Program-made: the position numbers and the translations under genes
Source of the DNA: Aldehydirespirator sp965204875
GTDB taxonomy: Bacteria; Actinomycetota; Acidimicrobiia; Acidimicrobiales; Aldehydirespiratoraceae
Direction of reading: 5' to 3'
Assembly: GCA_965204875.1 (NCBI GenBank)
Contig: OZ242020.1
Span: 2,418,001-2,482,000, forward strand
DNA: 64,000 nt
Part shown: positions 1-8,038 of the stretch, piece after piece
Layout of the letters: every line of letters begins with the position of its first letter
Numbering within the stretch: the first letter of the stretch is position 1
The notes under the pieces: generated by a model
Seen by the model: the letters and a program-made list of their open reading frames with translations, nothing else
Told to the model about the DNA's origin: nothing
Databases searched by the model: none

Positions 1-2016
1 GAGCACGCCCAGGGCGTCGTCAAGGCGGTCGATCAGGACTCCGGCCAACTTGCCGAGGCTCTCGTCGACGGCACCAAGATCGTCATCACCACGCTGCAGA
101 AGTTCCCGTTCGTGATGCAGCGGCTGCTGGCGATGGCCGGAGCGGAGGGCGACGCTCCCACGGCTGCGCAGGCACAGCAGGCCGAGCGGTGGCGCAGGCA
201 GATCGCTCGGCGGAACTACGCGGTGATCGTGGATGAGGCGCACTCGAGCCAGAGCGGCGAGAGTGCCAGCGAGATGAAGGCGGTGCTCGGAGCGCGCTCC
301 CAAGCCGCACTGGCCGAGGCCGGCGCCGATGGCGGAGACTGGGAGGACAGCCTCAATGCGGTGGTGGCGCCGCGCCGCGCCCAGCCCAACCTGTCGTTCT
401 TCGCGTTCACGGCCACGCCCAAGGCCAAGACCATCGAGTTGTTCGGCACCCCTGGCGGCTCGGGCAAGCCCGAGCCGTTCCATGTCTACAGCCTGCGCCA
501 GGCCATCGAGGAGGGTTTCATCGAAGATGTTCTGCGCAACTACACCGACTACAACACCTACTTCCGGCTGCTGAGCAAGGCCGAAGGCGACAATGACTTC
601 CCCAAGCGCCGCACGTCGCGCGCGCTGGCGAAGTTCGTGAGCCTGCACCCGCACAACCTCGAGCAGAAGACGGAGGTGATCGTCGAGCACTTCCGCAACC
701 AGATCCGCCACTGCATCGGCGGCAGGGCCAAGGCGATGGTGGTCACCTCGTCCCGGTTGCACGCCGTGCGCTACATGCAGACCTTCAAGCGATACATCAC
801 CAGGCGCGGCTACACCGACGTCCACCCCCTGGTCGCGTTCAGCGGCACCGTGACCGACCCCGACACGGGCGAGGAGTTCACCGAGCCGTCGATGAACATC
901 GACACCGTCTCGGGCAGGCCGATCAGCGAGGCCGCGCTGCCGGGGCGCTTCGACTCGCCCGACTACCAGATACTGCTCGTGGCCGAGAAGTATCAGACCG
1001 GCTTCGACCAGCCGCTGCTGCAGGCGATGTATGTCGACAAGCGCCTCGACGGCGTGCAGGCCGTGCAGACGCTGTCGAGGCTCAACCGCACCGCTGCGGG
1101 CAAGTCTCCACCGTTCGTGCTGGACTTCGTCAACGATCCAGAGGACATTCGAGCGGCCTTCGAGCCCTACTACGGCCAGACCTCATTGCAGGAGTGCTCC
1201 GACCCCTACCAGCTCGACAGGCTCGGGCACGAACTCGACACGGCGCAGGTCTACCACCGCAGCGAGGTCGAGGAGTTCGCGAAGGTCTTCTACCGCCCGC
1301 GCAGCGAGCAGCGACACAGCGACCACGCCCGGCTTGAAGCCGCGCTGCAGCCCGCGTGTGACCGCTTCGACGCGCTCGAAGAGGAGCAGCAGAGCGAGTT
1401 CCGCGACCGGCTCGGCGCCTATGTGAGCCTCTATGCGTTCTTGAGCCAGATCATCCCGTACGCCGATGGCGACCTTGAGCGCCTCTACGCCTTCGGCAAG
1501 GCACTGCTGCCGCGCCTGCGCCCCGACCGCTCCGCCGTTCGCCTATCCGATGACATCGAACTCGAGTACTACCGGCTCCAGCAGGTCTCGTCGGGCCGTA
1601 TCAACCTGGGCGAGGACGGCGACGAGGCCGCAGTCAAGCCGGCCACAGAGGTCGGCACCGGCGACCCCGAGGAGCCGACCGCGCCGCTGTCGGAGATCAT
1701 CGAGCGCCTCAACGACCGCTTCGGTACCGAGTTCGACAAGTCGGAGCGCCTGCTCCTCGAGCAGACGGTTCAGGACGCCATCAAGATTGAGGACATTGCT
1801 AGAACAGCCACGGCCAACCCCTTCGACAAGTTCAGCCTCAGCATTCGCCCGCAGATCAAGGGACTCCTGATCGAGCGCCTGTCCGAGAACGAGGCGTTCG
1901 TGAATCGGGTCTTCAGCGACGCCGCGTTCCGGGAGATCGTTTACAGCGGCCTTCTAGAGTCCATCTTCGAGGCTGCCATAGCCGAGCATCAGCAGCCCGC
2001 CCGTCTGCCTGTCTGA
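1..2016 (+). CDS. hsdR: Type I restriction enzyme, R (translocase/nuclease) subunit, 3' part
   Basis: The reading frame is open from base 1, so the gene starts outside the window; 671 C-terminal residues are visible. HsdR is the ATP-dependent DNA translocase and endonuclease subunit of type I restriction-modification complexes. Seen here: the Walker B/DEAH motif VIVDEAHSSQSG, the motif III segment FAFTATPKAKT, and the second RecA lobe with EKYQTGFDQPLLQ followed by QTLSRLNRT. The tail contains the usual helical region ending near ARLPV. The N-terminal PD-(D/E)XK nuclease and Walker A motif lie upstream and cannot be judged. No hsdM or hsdS follows, so any partners must be to the left. A large inverted repeat follows 25 bases after the stop. 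Confidence 0.93.
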   Translation, partial: EHAQGVVKAVDQDSGQLAEALVDGTKIVITTLQKFPFVMQRLLAMAGAEGDAPTAAQAQQAERWRRQIARRNYAVIVDEAHSSQSGESASEMKAVLGARSQAALAEAGADGGDWEDSLNAVVAPRRAQPNLSFFAFTATPKAKTIELFGTPGGSGKPEPFHVYSLRQAIEEGFIEDVLRNYTDYNTYFRLLSKAEGDNDFPKRRTSRALAKFVSLHPHNLEQKTEVIVEHFRNQIRHCIGGRAKAMVVTSSRLHAVRYMQTFKRYITRRGYTDVHPLVAFSGTVTDPDTGEEFTEPSMNIDTVSGRPISEAALPGRFDSPDYQILLVAEKYQTGFDQPLLQAMYVDKRLDGVQAVQTLSRLNRTAAGKSPPFVLDFVNDPEDIRAAFEPYYGQTSLQECSDPYQLDRLGHELDTAQVYHRSEVEEFAKVFYRPRSEQRHSDHARLEAALQPACDRFDALEEEQQSEFRDRLGAYVSLYAFLSQIIPYADGDLERLYAFGKALLPRLRPDRSAVRLSDDIELEYYRLQQVSSGRINLGEDGDEAAVKPATEVGTGDPEEPTAPLSEIIERLNDRFGTEFDKSERLLLEQTVQDAIKIEDIARTATANPFDKFSLSIRPQIKGLLIERLSENEAFVNRVFSDAAFREIVYSGLLESIFEAAIAEHQQPARLPV

Positions 2017-2041
2017 AAGAGCGCCAAAGCGGAGGCAGACG

Positions 2042-2105
2042 CGGTGTGAGCCTCCTGTGTAGTGAATGTCATCATCGACATCACACGGACAGGAGGCTCA
2101 CACCG
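2042..2105. terminator. Long inverted repeat between convergent genes, possible bidirectional terminator
   Basis: Arms of 17 bases (2042-2058 and 2089-2105) are perfectly complementary, and inside them a second pair (near 2063-2071 and 2078-2085, GTGAATGTC / GACATCAC) extends the hairpin. It lies between the hsdR stop and the stop of the convergent haloperoxidase gene, where a terminator is expected. There is no T-run, so a small mobile-element end or MITE-like remnant is an alternative. Confidence 0.5.
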
Positions 2106-2153
2106 TCAGGCTGTTATCGGCCCTCTATGTTGGACTGGTTGCCTCCGGAGACC

Positions 2154-4040
2154 CTACCGGCCCGTCCAGTTGGGTTCGTCGAGCATCGGGTCACGGGGGA
2201 GAGGCGCAGCGACCTCACGCGGTTCTGCCGAGCCGTCCATCAGCGACGAGTAGTACTCCCAGGCGCTTGCACCGATCTGCGTGCCGATCTCGAGCGATGT
2301 CTCGACTGCGTCGCGGAAGTGGACTCCGGCCCACAAGCGACTCTCACCGCACTGATTTGTATAGTCGGTCCAAGAGTCGAACTGCACCATGATGGGCTCG
2401 GCCGGGGTTATGCCGCGCTCCATGTTCGTAGAGCCGGGAGGCATCATCTGGCCGTAGGCGTGGCCGCCCATGAAGTCCGTGGGGATCTCGTCGGAACCCG
2501 CATAGTTGCGGGCGGCCTCCGCATAGGCGGCGCAGAAGATGGTTGTCGCCGAGGGATACTCCGGATGGTCTCCGGAGAGAAGGTAGCTCTGGAACTGGCT
2601 GCCGGGCATCTCGACGGTGCCGCGGCCCGGGCCGCCCCAAGCCTCGACCGTCTCATCGCCGTACAGGTACCTGATCGCAGTCACCGGACGCACACTGTCA
2701 TAGCGTGCCTTCTCCTGCCAAGCGACGATCCCAGCGTCCCAGGCGGCCATGTGGACCAGGAACTCAAGTTGCACATGCTCCACGACACTGTGCTTGTTCT
2801 TGATCCATGGCAGGAAGATCGCGTCGCGCGTCTTGTTGTCGAAGAACTCCGCAAGCAGCTTCTGCTCGTCCGTCAAGTTGGCGGACATCTCAAGGATCTC
2901 ATCAGCCTGCGCCCGGTATGCCTCCATGTTCTCGTGATTGCTGGCCTCCGGAGCCGGGAAGCGGATCGAGCGCGGGTCGAAGTCGCCATAAGGCTGCACA
3001 TTGGCCCACTGGGGTGTCACGAAGTGCTGAGGCCCGTAGTTGCCGTAGCGCTCCTTCTTCATGCGCGGCTGCCAGCGTGAAGGATCGTTCAGCTCGTAGG
3101 GGCTGTTGACGGGAACGTAGCCGGTGGTGTCGGCGAAGCCGCCGGCGGCATTGAATCCGTCATTGCGCCGACCGTCAATAACGCACTTAGCGGCCAGATT
3201 GCCGATGGCGGCAGGCGTGGTGGCGTTGTTGTCGAAACAATCTTGATCCATGCCGGATTCGTCATCCGGGTCGAAGCCGTGTGCGGACAACATGGCGCGC
3301 CACTGGTCCGCACGGTGCGGCGCGATGCTCATAAGCAAGCGGGAGATGGTGTACAGCAGCGCTTCGTTGGCGTAAAGGTTGTTGATCGTCTCCGCTTCCG
3401 GTCGACGCTCGAAGCGCGAGTACATGCCAACCGCCGTCTCGTGATAGGGAGCCATGGCATCGAAGCCGCCGGTCATCAAGTGGGTCACAATAAAGTGAAC
3501 CAACGACGCATCACCGCCGACATGGGGCGGAGGTGACACCTCGCTCCAGATCCAGGGGCCGACATTGGGCACGACCACGCTCCACAGCCCGTTGGCGGTA
3601 ACGAAATCGATCGGCTGCCCCGGCGGTGGGAAGGCGAGCCGCTGCGTGTTGTCGAGCATCTCGAAGTCCACCACCGTGTCGGCGGGCGTCATGGGCGCGG
3701 CGGGTGCTGGACCTGCATCGGCCATCATGGCCTCGCCCGCGGGTCCCTGGGGCCCTGTCTCGCCGGCCGGCCCCTGGGGGCCCGCCTCACCCTCTGGTCC
3801 CTGAGGCCCGGGTTCGCCCGCCGGCCCCTGCTGCCCGGTCTCACCGGCCGGGCCCGCTGACACGTATTCCTGAGCGATGTCACGCACCTCGGACTCGCTG
3901 ACACCGCCCCCGCAAGCGGCCACAAGAGTGGCAAAAGCGAGAGCCGGCGCCCCCGACCGCCGCAGGCTTGCTGCGCGGTTGAGGCACCTGCGGCCGGCCT
4001 TCACAACTGTCGAACCGCGGGGTTGACGTTCTTCTGACAT
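2154..4040 (-). CDS. Collagen-stalked lipoprotein with vanadium-haloperoxidase/PAP2-like domain
   Basis: A 628-residue predicted surface lipoprotein. The start at 4040 is chosen because GGGAGGG lies 4 bases upstream. A lipobox (TLVAAC, Cys43) is followed by about 14 Gly-X-Y collagen-like triplets (residues 63-104), then a large domain of the vanadium-dependent haloperoxidase / PAP2 phosphatase fold. Family motifs visible: KARYDSVRP (vanadate-binding Lys and Arg), HPEYPSATT (motif 2) and ESRLWAGVHFRDA (motif 3 Arg and His). In classical members motif 2 is PSGH; here the Gly-His pair is replaced by Ala-Thr, so the acid/base histidine is missing or supplied elsewhere. The gene converges on hsdR. 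A 13-base poly-C on the coding strand lies about 30 bases before the start. The enzyme activity is not certain; the fold is. Confidence 0.85.
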   Translation of the reverse strand: MSEERQPRGSTVVKAGRRCLNRAASLRRSGAPALAFATLVAACGGGVSESEVRDIAQEYVSAGPAGETGQQGPAGEPGPQGPEGEAGPQGPAGETGPQGPAGEAMMADAGPAPAAPMTPADTVVDFEMLDNTQRLAFPPPGQPIDFVTANGLWSVVVPNVGPWIWSEVSPPPHVGGDASLVHFIVTHLMTGGFDAMAPYHETAVGMYSRFERRPEAETINNLYANEALLYTISRLLMSIAPHRADQWRAMLSAHGFDPDDESGMDQDCFDNNATTPAAIGNLAAKCVIDGRRNDGFNAAGGFADTTGYVPVNSPYELNDPSRWQPRMKKERYGNYGPQHFVTPQWANVQPYGDFDPRSIRFPAPEASNHENMEAYRAQADEILEMSANLTDEQKLLAEFFDNKTRDAIFLPWIKNKHSVVEHVQLEFLVHMAAWDAGIVAWQEKARYDSVRPVTAIRYLYGDETVEAWGGPGRGTVEMPGSQFQSYLLSGDHPEYPSATTIFCAAYAEAARNYAGSDEIPTDFMGGHAYGQMMPPGSTNMERGITPAEPIMVQFDSWTDYTNQCGESRLWAGVHFRDAVETSLEIGTQIGASAWEYYSSLMDGSAEPREVAAPLPRDPMLDEPNWTGR

Positions 4041-4070
4041 GTTTCCCTCCCGTCTGGGTAGCGAATCGCC

Positions 4071-4083
4071 GGGGGGGGGGGGG
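4071..4083. repeat. Poly-G tract (13 G) in the 5' leader of the haloperoxidase-like lipoprotein gene
   Basis: Thirteen consecutive G on the + strand (C on the coding strand of the downstream lipoprotein gene). It lies between a possible -10 (TACGAT on the minus strand near 4110-4115) and the ribosome binding site just before 4040. Homopolymers of this length are slippage-prone; the position in the leader would allow expression switching. Confidence 0.8.
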
Positions 4084-4286
4084 TGCCTCCGACGAATTTG
4101 GATGGATGTATCGTAGTCCAGCAAGCTCTGCCGCTGTCAAGCATTCATGTTCGGCTCGTGAATCTGCCCCTGAGACTCGAACTTCCCGGGTTCGCCGACA
4201 CTCATTTCTCGAGTCGAGTCATCGGCACCGGCGTGTCAAGTCATGGTGGTGCAGGTCAGCGCTCCGTTTGAGTGCCCGTCCGTCTT

Positions 4287-4343
4287 GGTGGGGCGGATCA
4301 GCCTTCGTGGGGCAGATGAGCGTTCGTGGTGCGGATCAGCGTT
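4287..4343. repeat. Three tandem 19-bp units spanning the stop codon of the ROK kinase gene
   Basis: Units 4287-4305, 4306-4324 and 4325-4343 share the form CGTGGGGCGGATCAGCGTT with a few substitutions. The stop codon of the minus-strand ROK gene (4336-4338) is inside the last unit, so the 3' end of the gene has been copied twice downstream of itself. Confidence 0.85.
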
Positions 4344-5244
4344 CCAGCAGGGCGCGTGCGAGCAGGGCCGCGCCCAGCAGGCCAGAGTCTTCGCCCAGCG
4401 CGGGATCTGTGACGAAGGCATCGTCGTTGTGGCCGTAGTCGGCGTAGCCGCCCATTTCAACACGGCTTCTCGCCAAGATCATCGGTGCCAGGCCGTGGCG
4501 CGCGCCGACACCGCCGCCGAACACGATCCTGTCCGGTGCCAGAGAGTAGGCGAGCACACGCACCAGCTGGGCGAGGTAGCCGGCTTCGAGTTGCCAGATA
4601 TCGCAGTGTCCGCCTGCGCTGGAAAGGTCGGCTGTCGGGTCGGTTATGTCAGACGGGTCGATTCCCCAGCGTTCGGCCATTGCAGGGCCACAGGCCATGC
4701 CCTCGAGGCAGTCACCGTGGAAGGGGCATCTGCCCGGATAGTCGTCACCGCTCACACGGCGCACGGGTATGTGTCCCAACTCGCTGTGGCGACGACCCCT
4801 CACAGGCGCGCCGCCTGCGGCGATCGCTGCGCCGATGCCAGTGCCCACCGTCACATATGCGAGCCGCTCGGGCCGGGGCGCCGGTGCCAGGCACTGCTCG
4901 GCTACGGCCGCGCTCTCGACGTCGGTCTGTATGTCCGCCGGCACGCCCAGCGACTCTGACAGCCGAGCGACGATGTTCGTGCCGCTCCACGAGGGTTTGG
5001 GTGTGGCCGTGATCGACCCGTAGCCCTGCGAGGCGGGATCGAGGTCGAGCGGCCCGAACGAGGCGATGCCGAGCGCGGCCACGGGATCGCCGCCGGCGAA
5101 GAACTCCGAGACGGCCGCCAGCGTCGTTTCCGGGTCGCTGGTAGGGACGCGGCAGGATTCCAGGATCGTCATGTCACCGGCGACGACCGCGGCGCGGAAC
5201 TTCGTCCCACCGGCCTCCACCGCCCCCAGCAACGAACGCGTCAC
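4336..5244 (-). CDS. ROK-family sugar kinase, fructokinase-like
   Basis: A 302-residue ROK kinase that probably phosphorylates fructose or another hexose in the cytoplasm. The N-terminus has the phosphate motif EAGGTKFRAAVV, followed by a catalytic segment (SFGPLDLD, PKPSWSGTN) and a zinc-binding segment HSELGHIPV...CPFHGDCLEG, the form found in fructokinase-type ROK proteins (GmuE/YdhR). VTVGTGIGAAI follows the usual ROK pattern. The GTG start at 5244 is preferred because the next upstream start (5304) lies inside the promoter repeat array. It stands alone and is divergent from ATPase A; the 20-bp repeats between them could affect both genes. The stop codon lies in a 19-bp tandem repeat. Confidence 0.85.
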   Translation of the reverse strand: MTRSLLGAVEAGGTKFRAAVVAGDMTILESCRVPTSDPETTLAAVSEFFAGGDPVAALGIASFGPLDLDPASQGYGSITATPKPSWSGTNIVARLSESLGVPADIQTDVESAAVAEQCLAPAPRPERLAYVTVGTGIGAAIAAGGAPVRGRRHSELGHIPVRRVSGDDYPGRCPFHGDCLEGMACGPAMAERWGIDPSDITDPTADLSSAGGHCDIWQLEAGYLAQLVRVLAYSLAPDRIVFGGGVGARHGLAPMILARSRVEMGGYADYGHNDDAFVTDPALGEDSGLLGAALLARALLER

Positions 5245-5273
5245 GGCCCAGCCTCCATTCCCGCCCCCGCTCC

Positions 5274-5353
5274 AATGCGGACGCCTAGTGCGAAATGCGG
5301 ACACTCAGTGCTTAATGCGGACATATTATGCGTAATGCGGACACCTAGTGCGG
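5274..5353. repeat. Promoter array A: four tandem 20-bp direct repeats upstream of ATPase A
   Basis: Four contiguous units begin at 5274, 5294, 5314 and 5334, each starting AATGCGGAC and most ending AGTGCG (unit 3 is the most diverged). The period is exactly 20 bp, about two helical turns. The last unit ends 9 bases before the -10 box and each unit contains a GCGGACA-like segment that could replace a -35 element. There are no spacers, so this is not a CRISPR. Confidence 0.9.
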
Positions 5354-5362
5354 GCGCGCTGG

Positions 5363-5368
5363 TACGAT
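5363..5368 (+). promoter_or_regulatory. -10 box of the ATPase A promoter
   Basis: TACGAT matches the TANNNT form. It lies 11 bases before the ATG at 5380, so the transcript would have little or no leader; no Shine-Dalgarno sequence is visible before that ATG. No TTGACA-like element stands at 17 bp, only repeat sequence. Confidence 0.5.
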
Positions 5369-5379
5369 GTGAGCGCTCC

Positions 5380-6657
5380 ATGGCCGCCACCCCCAACCCA
5401 TTCACTCCCGACTTCGGGCGCAGACCGGCCCTTCTGGTTGGCAGCCAGGACATTCTGGACGATATCGCCGACTCGCTGGCATCGGGGCCGGCACACCAGG
5501 GCTACACCCGACTCCTGCTGGGCCAGCGCGGGGCTGGCAAGACGACCCTGCTGGCCGAGGCGCGCGAACTCGCTGCGAGCGACGGGGCGATGGTTCTTGA
5601 CGCTGACGCATCCACGCCGGGCCTGCTGGAACGCATCTCGTCGGCCATCGCCGACGCTCGGGAACTGTACGAGGCAACTGCACGGCGGCGCCCTCGACGC
5701 AGCGCCCGCGTCTCGGGTGTCTCTCTCGGGCCGGTCGGCGTTCGCTGGGAAGACATGCCGGCGCCGCAGTCCGAGCGGAGCCTGCGACACCACCTGGAGT
5801 CCCTGGCGTCGTGGGCGGCCGAGCATCAGTCCTACGTGCTGCTAACCGTAGACGAGATGCACGCGGGAGACCGCGACGAGTTGCGGCGCCTTGCGGCGGA
5901 TGTCCAAGCCATAACCAAGGTGCGGGCACTCCCATTGGCCCTCGTCGGTGCCGGGCTGTCCGAGATGTCCCACACAGTGTTGGAGGACAAGAAGATGACC
6001 TTCTTCCACCGCTGTCTCAGGAAATCAATGCCGCCCATTGATTTCGACGATGCTTGGCGGTGCTTGCGGCTGACAGTCAAGGAGGCGGGGGGAGTCGTTC
6101 ACAGCGACGCCCTGAAGTTGATGGCCTCAGCGGCAGCCGACAGCCTCCCGTACCGGCTCCAGAGCATCGGACATCACGCCTGGGCACTGTCTGGCGCCCC
6201 GGAAGCCGAGATCGACACGGACTCGGCGTCCATGGGGGTGCAGCGAGCTGACGCCGACATAGCCGAGAAGATCGTCGCTCCCATGTGGCATGACCTCAGC
6301 GAGGCCGACCAGTCTTACTTGGCGGCGCTCGCAGGGTGTGGGGGCGAGGCGCTCCCCGCCGAGATCGCCAAGCTGTTGCGGGGACGTTCCAGTCGGAGCC
6401 TGGCACGCTCGGAGCGCCGTCTAGCCGCCGCAGGCCACGTGAGCAGAACCAGCCGGGCGACCATCACGCAAGCGGGTGTGCTGACAGCCGAGGCAGTCAT
6501 AGCTATCGCCGCCCGCGAGGCCGAATACGGAATCCGGGCCGCCGACGTTCCCGAGCGGACAGCTCGGGGCCGGCGGTGTAACGTCGAGATGCCCCGGGCC
6601 AAAGCAAGATGTGTTCTACCCCGAGGCCACAGCGGAGGGCACCGCTCCCGTACCTAG
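5380..6657 (+). CDS. Solitary AAA-type ATPase with C-terminal winged helix (ATPase A)
   Basis: A 425-residue predicted P-loop ATPase of the NPFxPxFG family common in actinobacteria (AAA_16, Orc/STAND-like). Motifs: NPFTPDFG at the N-terminus, Walker A GQRGAGKTT (near residue 50), Walker B VLLTVDEMH (near 155), and KMTFFHRCLR, a family signature. The segment from about residue 310 (DQSYLAALAG to the ITQAG turn) reads as a winged helix. A short tail with paired Cys and His (CNVEMPRAKARC, GHSGGH) may bind zinc. It is a paralogue of ATPase B at 25.6 kb. ATG 5380 is preferred; upstream in-frame ATGs are within the repeats. The cellular role is unknown; the promoter architecture suggests self-regulation. 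Confidence 0.8.
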   Translation: MAATPNPFTPDFGRRPALLVGSQDILDDIADSLASGPAHQGYTRLLLGQRGAGKTTLLAEARELAASDGAMVLDADASTPGLLERISSAIADARELYEATARRRPRRSARVSGVSLGPVGVRWEDMPAPQSERSLRHHLESLASWAAEHQSYVLLTVDEMHAGDRDELRRLAADVQAITKVRALPLALVGAGLSEMSHTVLEDKKMTFFHRCLRKSMPPIDFDDAWRCLRLTVKEAGGVVHSDALKLMASAAADSLPYRLQSIGHHAWALSGAPEAEIDTDSASMGVQRADADIAEKIVAPMWHDLSEADQSYLAALAGCGGEALPAEIAKLLRGRSSRSLARSERRLAAAGHVSRTSRATITQAGVLTAEAVIAIAAREAEYGIRAADVPERTARGRRCNVEMPRAKARCVLPRGHSGGHRSRT

Positions 6658-6839
6658 CACACCAGGCCATCAACTACATGTGAGGACTCTGCTTCGGCCA
6701 GGTAGTCGGCCCAAGCGTCGGGATCGCCCCGCAAGGCCGTGAACTCCTCTTGCACTCTAAGGTTGAACCGCATACGCCTGAGCGCCTCGGCGGCCTGGCC
6801 AACGGTCTCGGTAAGGCTGTCGCCTGCGTCCGTACTCAT
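6654..6839 (-). CDS. Small protein translationally coupled to an acyl-CoA dehydrogenase
   Basis: A 61-residue reading frame whose ATG (6839) is separated by one base from the TGA of the upstream acyl-CoA dehydrogenase, the usual arrangement for translational coupling. The sequence is acidic and helical (EALRRMRFNLRVQEEF, DPDAWADYLAEAE). I do not recognise the family. The coupling argues that it is a real gene at the end of the acyl-CoA operon; its last codons overlap the end of convergent ATPase A by 4 bases. Confidence 0.5.
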   Translation of the reverse strand: MSTDAGDSLTETVGQAAEALRRMRFNLRVQEEFTALRGDPDAWADYLAEAESSHVVDGLVC

Positions 6840-6840
6840 C

Positions 6841-8013
6841 TCAGGGGGTGGGCTGCTGTGGGGGGTGGGGGCTGAGAATGGCGTCTGCGATCCGGTCCTC
6901 GCAGGCGGCCTGGTCCCACCAGGAGATCTGGAGCTGCTTGGCCCGGCGGAAGTAGAGCTGGATGTCGTAGTCCACGGTGAATCCGATGCCCCCGAACACC
7001 TGCTGGCACATGGCGGTGATATCGCGGTAGGTGCGGCAGGCGAACAGCTTGGCCATCGGCGCGAGCGCTCCGGTGGAGCGGCCGGTGCTGTGCGCCCAGG
7101 CCGCCTCGCACACCAGCAGGCGAGCGCCGTCCAGCTCGGTGCGGGCATCGGCCAGGTAGTGCGATATCGCCTGGAACTCGGCCAGCGCCTTGCCGAACTG
7201 GCGTCTCGTCCGGGCGTACTCGACGGTGATCTCCAGGGCGTAGGCGGCTCCGCCCACGGCTTGGGCTGCAGCCAGGATCGCCCCGGCGTGCATGACCCGC
7301 TCCCAGGCGTCCCACCCCGCAGCCGCTGAACCTGCGAGCCCGGGATCGCCCAGCCGTGCCGTGGCCGGTACTGCCACCTGGTCGAAGACGGCGAGGTACT
7401 GGGTGTCAGACGAGATCGACATGCGCTGCTCGAGGCGCAGGCCCCGAACCCCTGCGGGCACTGCGAACAGCCCGATGTCGCGCTCGGCGTCGCCGGTGCG
7501 CGCCAGCACCACCAGCAGGTCTGCGGCAGCCGCGAAGGCGACGTGTGCCTTGGTGCCGTCCAGCACGTAGGCGTCGCCGTCGCGGCGGGCGCTGAGCCTC
7601 ACACCGCGCGGTTTGAACCCCCCGCCAGGCTCCAGCCAAGCCATCGTGGCGATGGTCTCACCCGTGGCGATGCCGGCGAGCAACTCGTCACGCTGGTGTA
7701 CTGAGCCGGCCTCGGCTATCGCTCCGGCCGCCATGACACAGCTCGTGAAGTGGGGGAGTGGCGCCAGCGAGCGTCCCAGCTCCTCGTAGAGAACCACACC
7801 GTCGAGCAGGCTCATCGCAGAGCCCCCGGCCTCCTCGGGAACCATCAACCCGCACAATCCCAGCTCGCCGAAGCGCTCCCAGAGCTCGCGGGCGATGCCG
7901 TCGGGGTCGTCCTCGAGCTCACGCACCCGGCTCAGCGGAGCAAGCTCACCGCAGAGGCCGCGCACCATGTCACGCAGCATCTCCTGCTCCTCGCTGAAGT
8001 CAAGATCAAGCAT
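6841..8013 (-). CDS. Acyl-CoA dehydrogenase
   Basis: A 390-residue FAD-dependent acyl-CoA dehydrogenase, which would introduce the alpha,beta double bond into an acyl-CoA. The N-terminal helical domain starts LDLDFSEEQEMLRDMVRG; the middle beta domain includes TMAWLEP and GTKAHVAFAAAADLLVV; the C-terminal helical domain has ARTRRQFGKALAEFQAI. The start at 8013 follows GGGAGG by 6 bases. It is seventh in a minus-strand run of acyl-CoA genes, 25 bases after the double hot-dog dehydratase, and it resembles the subunits that act as heteromers with a second acyl-CoA dehydrogenase (such as the one ending at 10601) in actinobacterial steroid or branched-chain catabolism. The substrate is not evident from sequence. 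Confidence 0.88.
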   Translation of the reverse strand: MLDLDFSEEQEMLRDMVRGLCGELAPLSRVRELEDDPDGIARELWERFGELGLCGLMVPEEAGGSAMSLLDGVVLYEELGRSLAPLPHFTSCVMAAGAIAEAGSVHQRDELLAGIATGETIATMAWLEPGGGFKPRGVRLSARRDGDAYVLDGTKAHVAFAAAADLLVVLARTGDAERDIGLFAVPAGVRGLRLEQRMSISSDTQYLAVFDQVAVPATARLGDPGLAGSAAAGWDAWERVMHAGAILAAAQAVGGAAYALEITVEYARTRRQFGKALAEFQAISHYLADARTELDGARLLVCEAAWAHSTGRSTGALAPMAKLFACRTYRDITAMCQQVFGGIGFTVDYDIQLYFRRAKQLQISWWDQAACEDRIADAILSPHPPQQPTP

Positions 8014-8038
8014 CAGAACCTCCCGGCGTCGTGAAGCG

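Noticed and set aside
2046..3080. 344-codon plus-strand frame opposite the haloperoxidase-like gene
   Set aside because: No motif and no ribosome site; the opposite strand has the lipobox, collagen repeats and haloperoxidase motifs.
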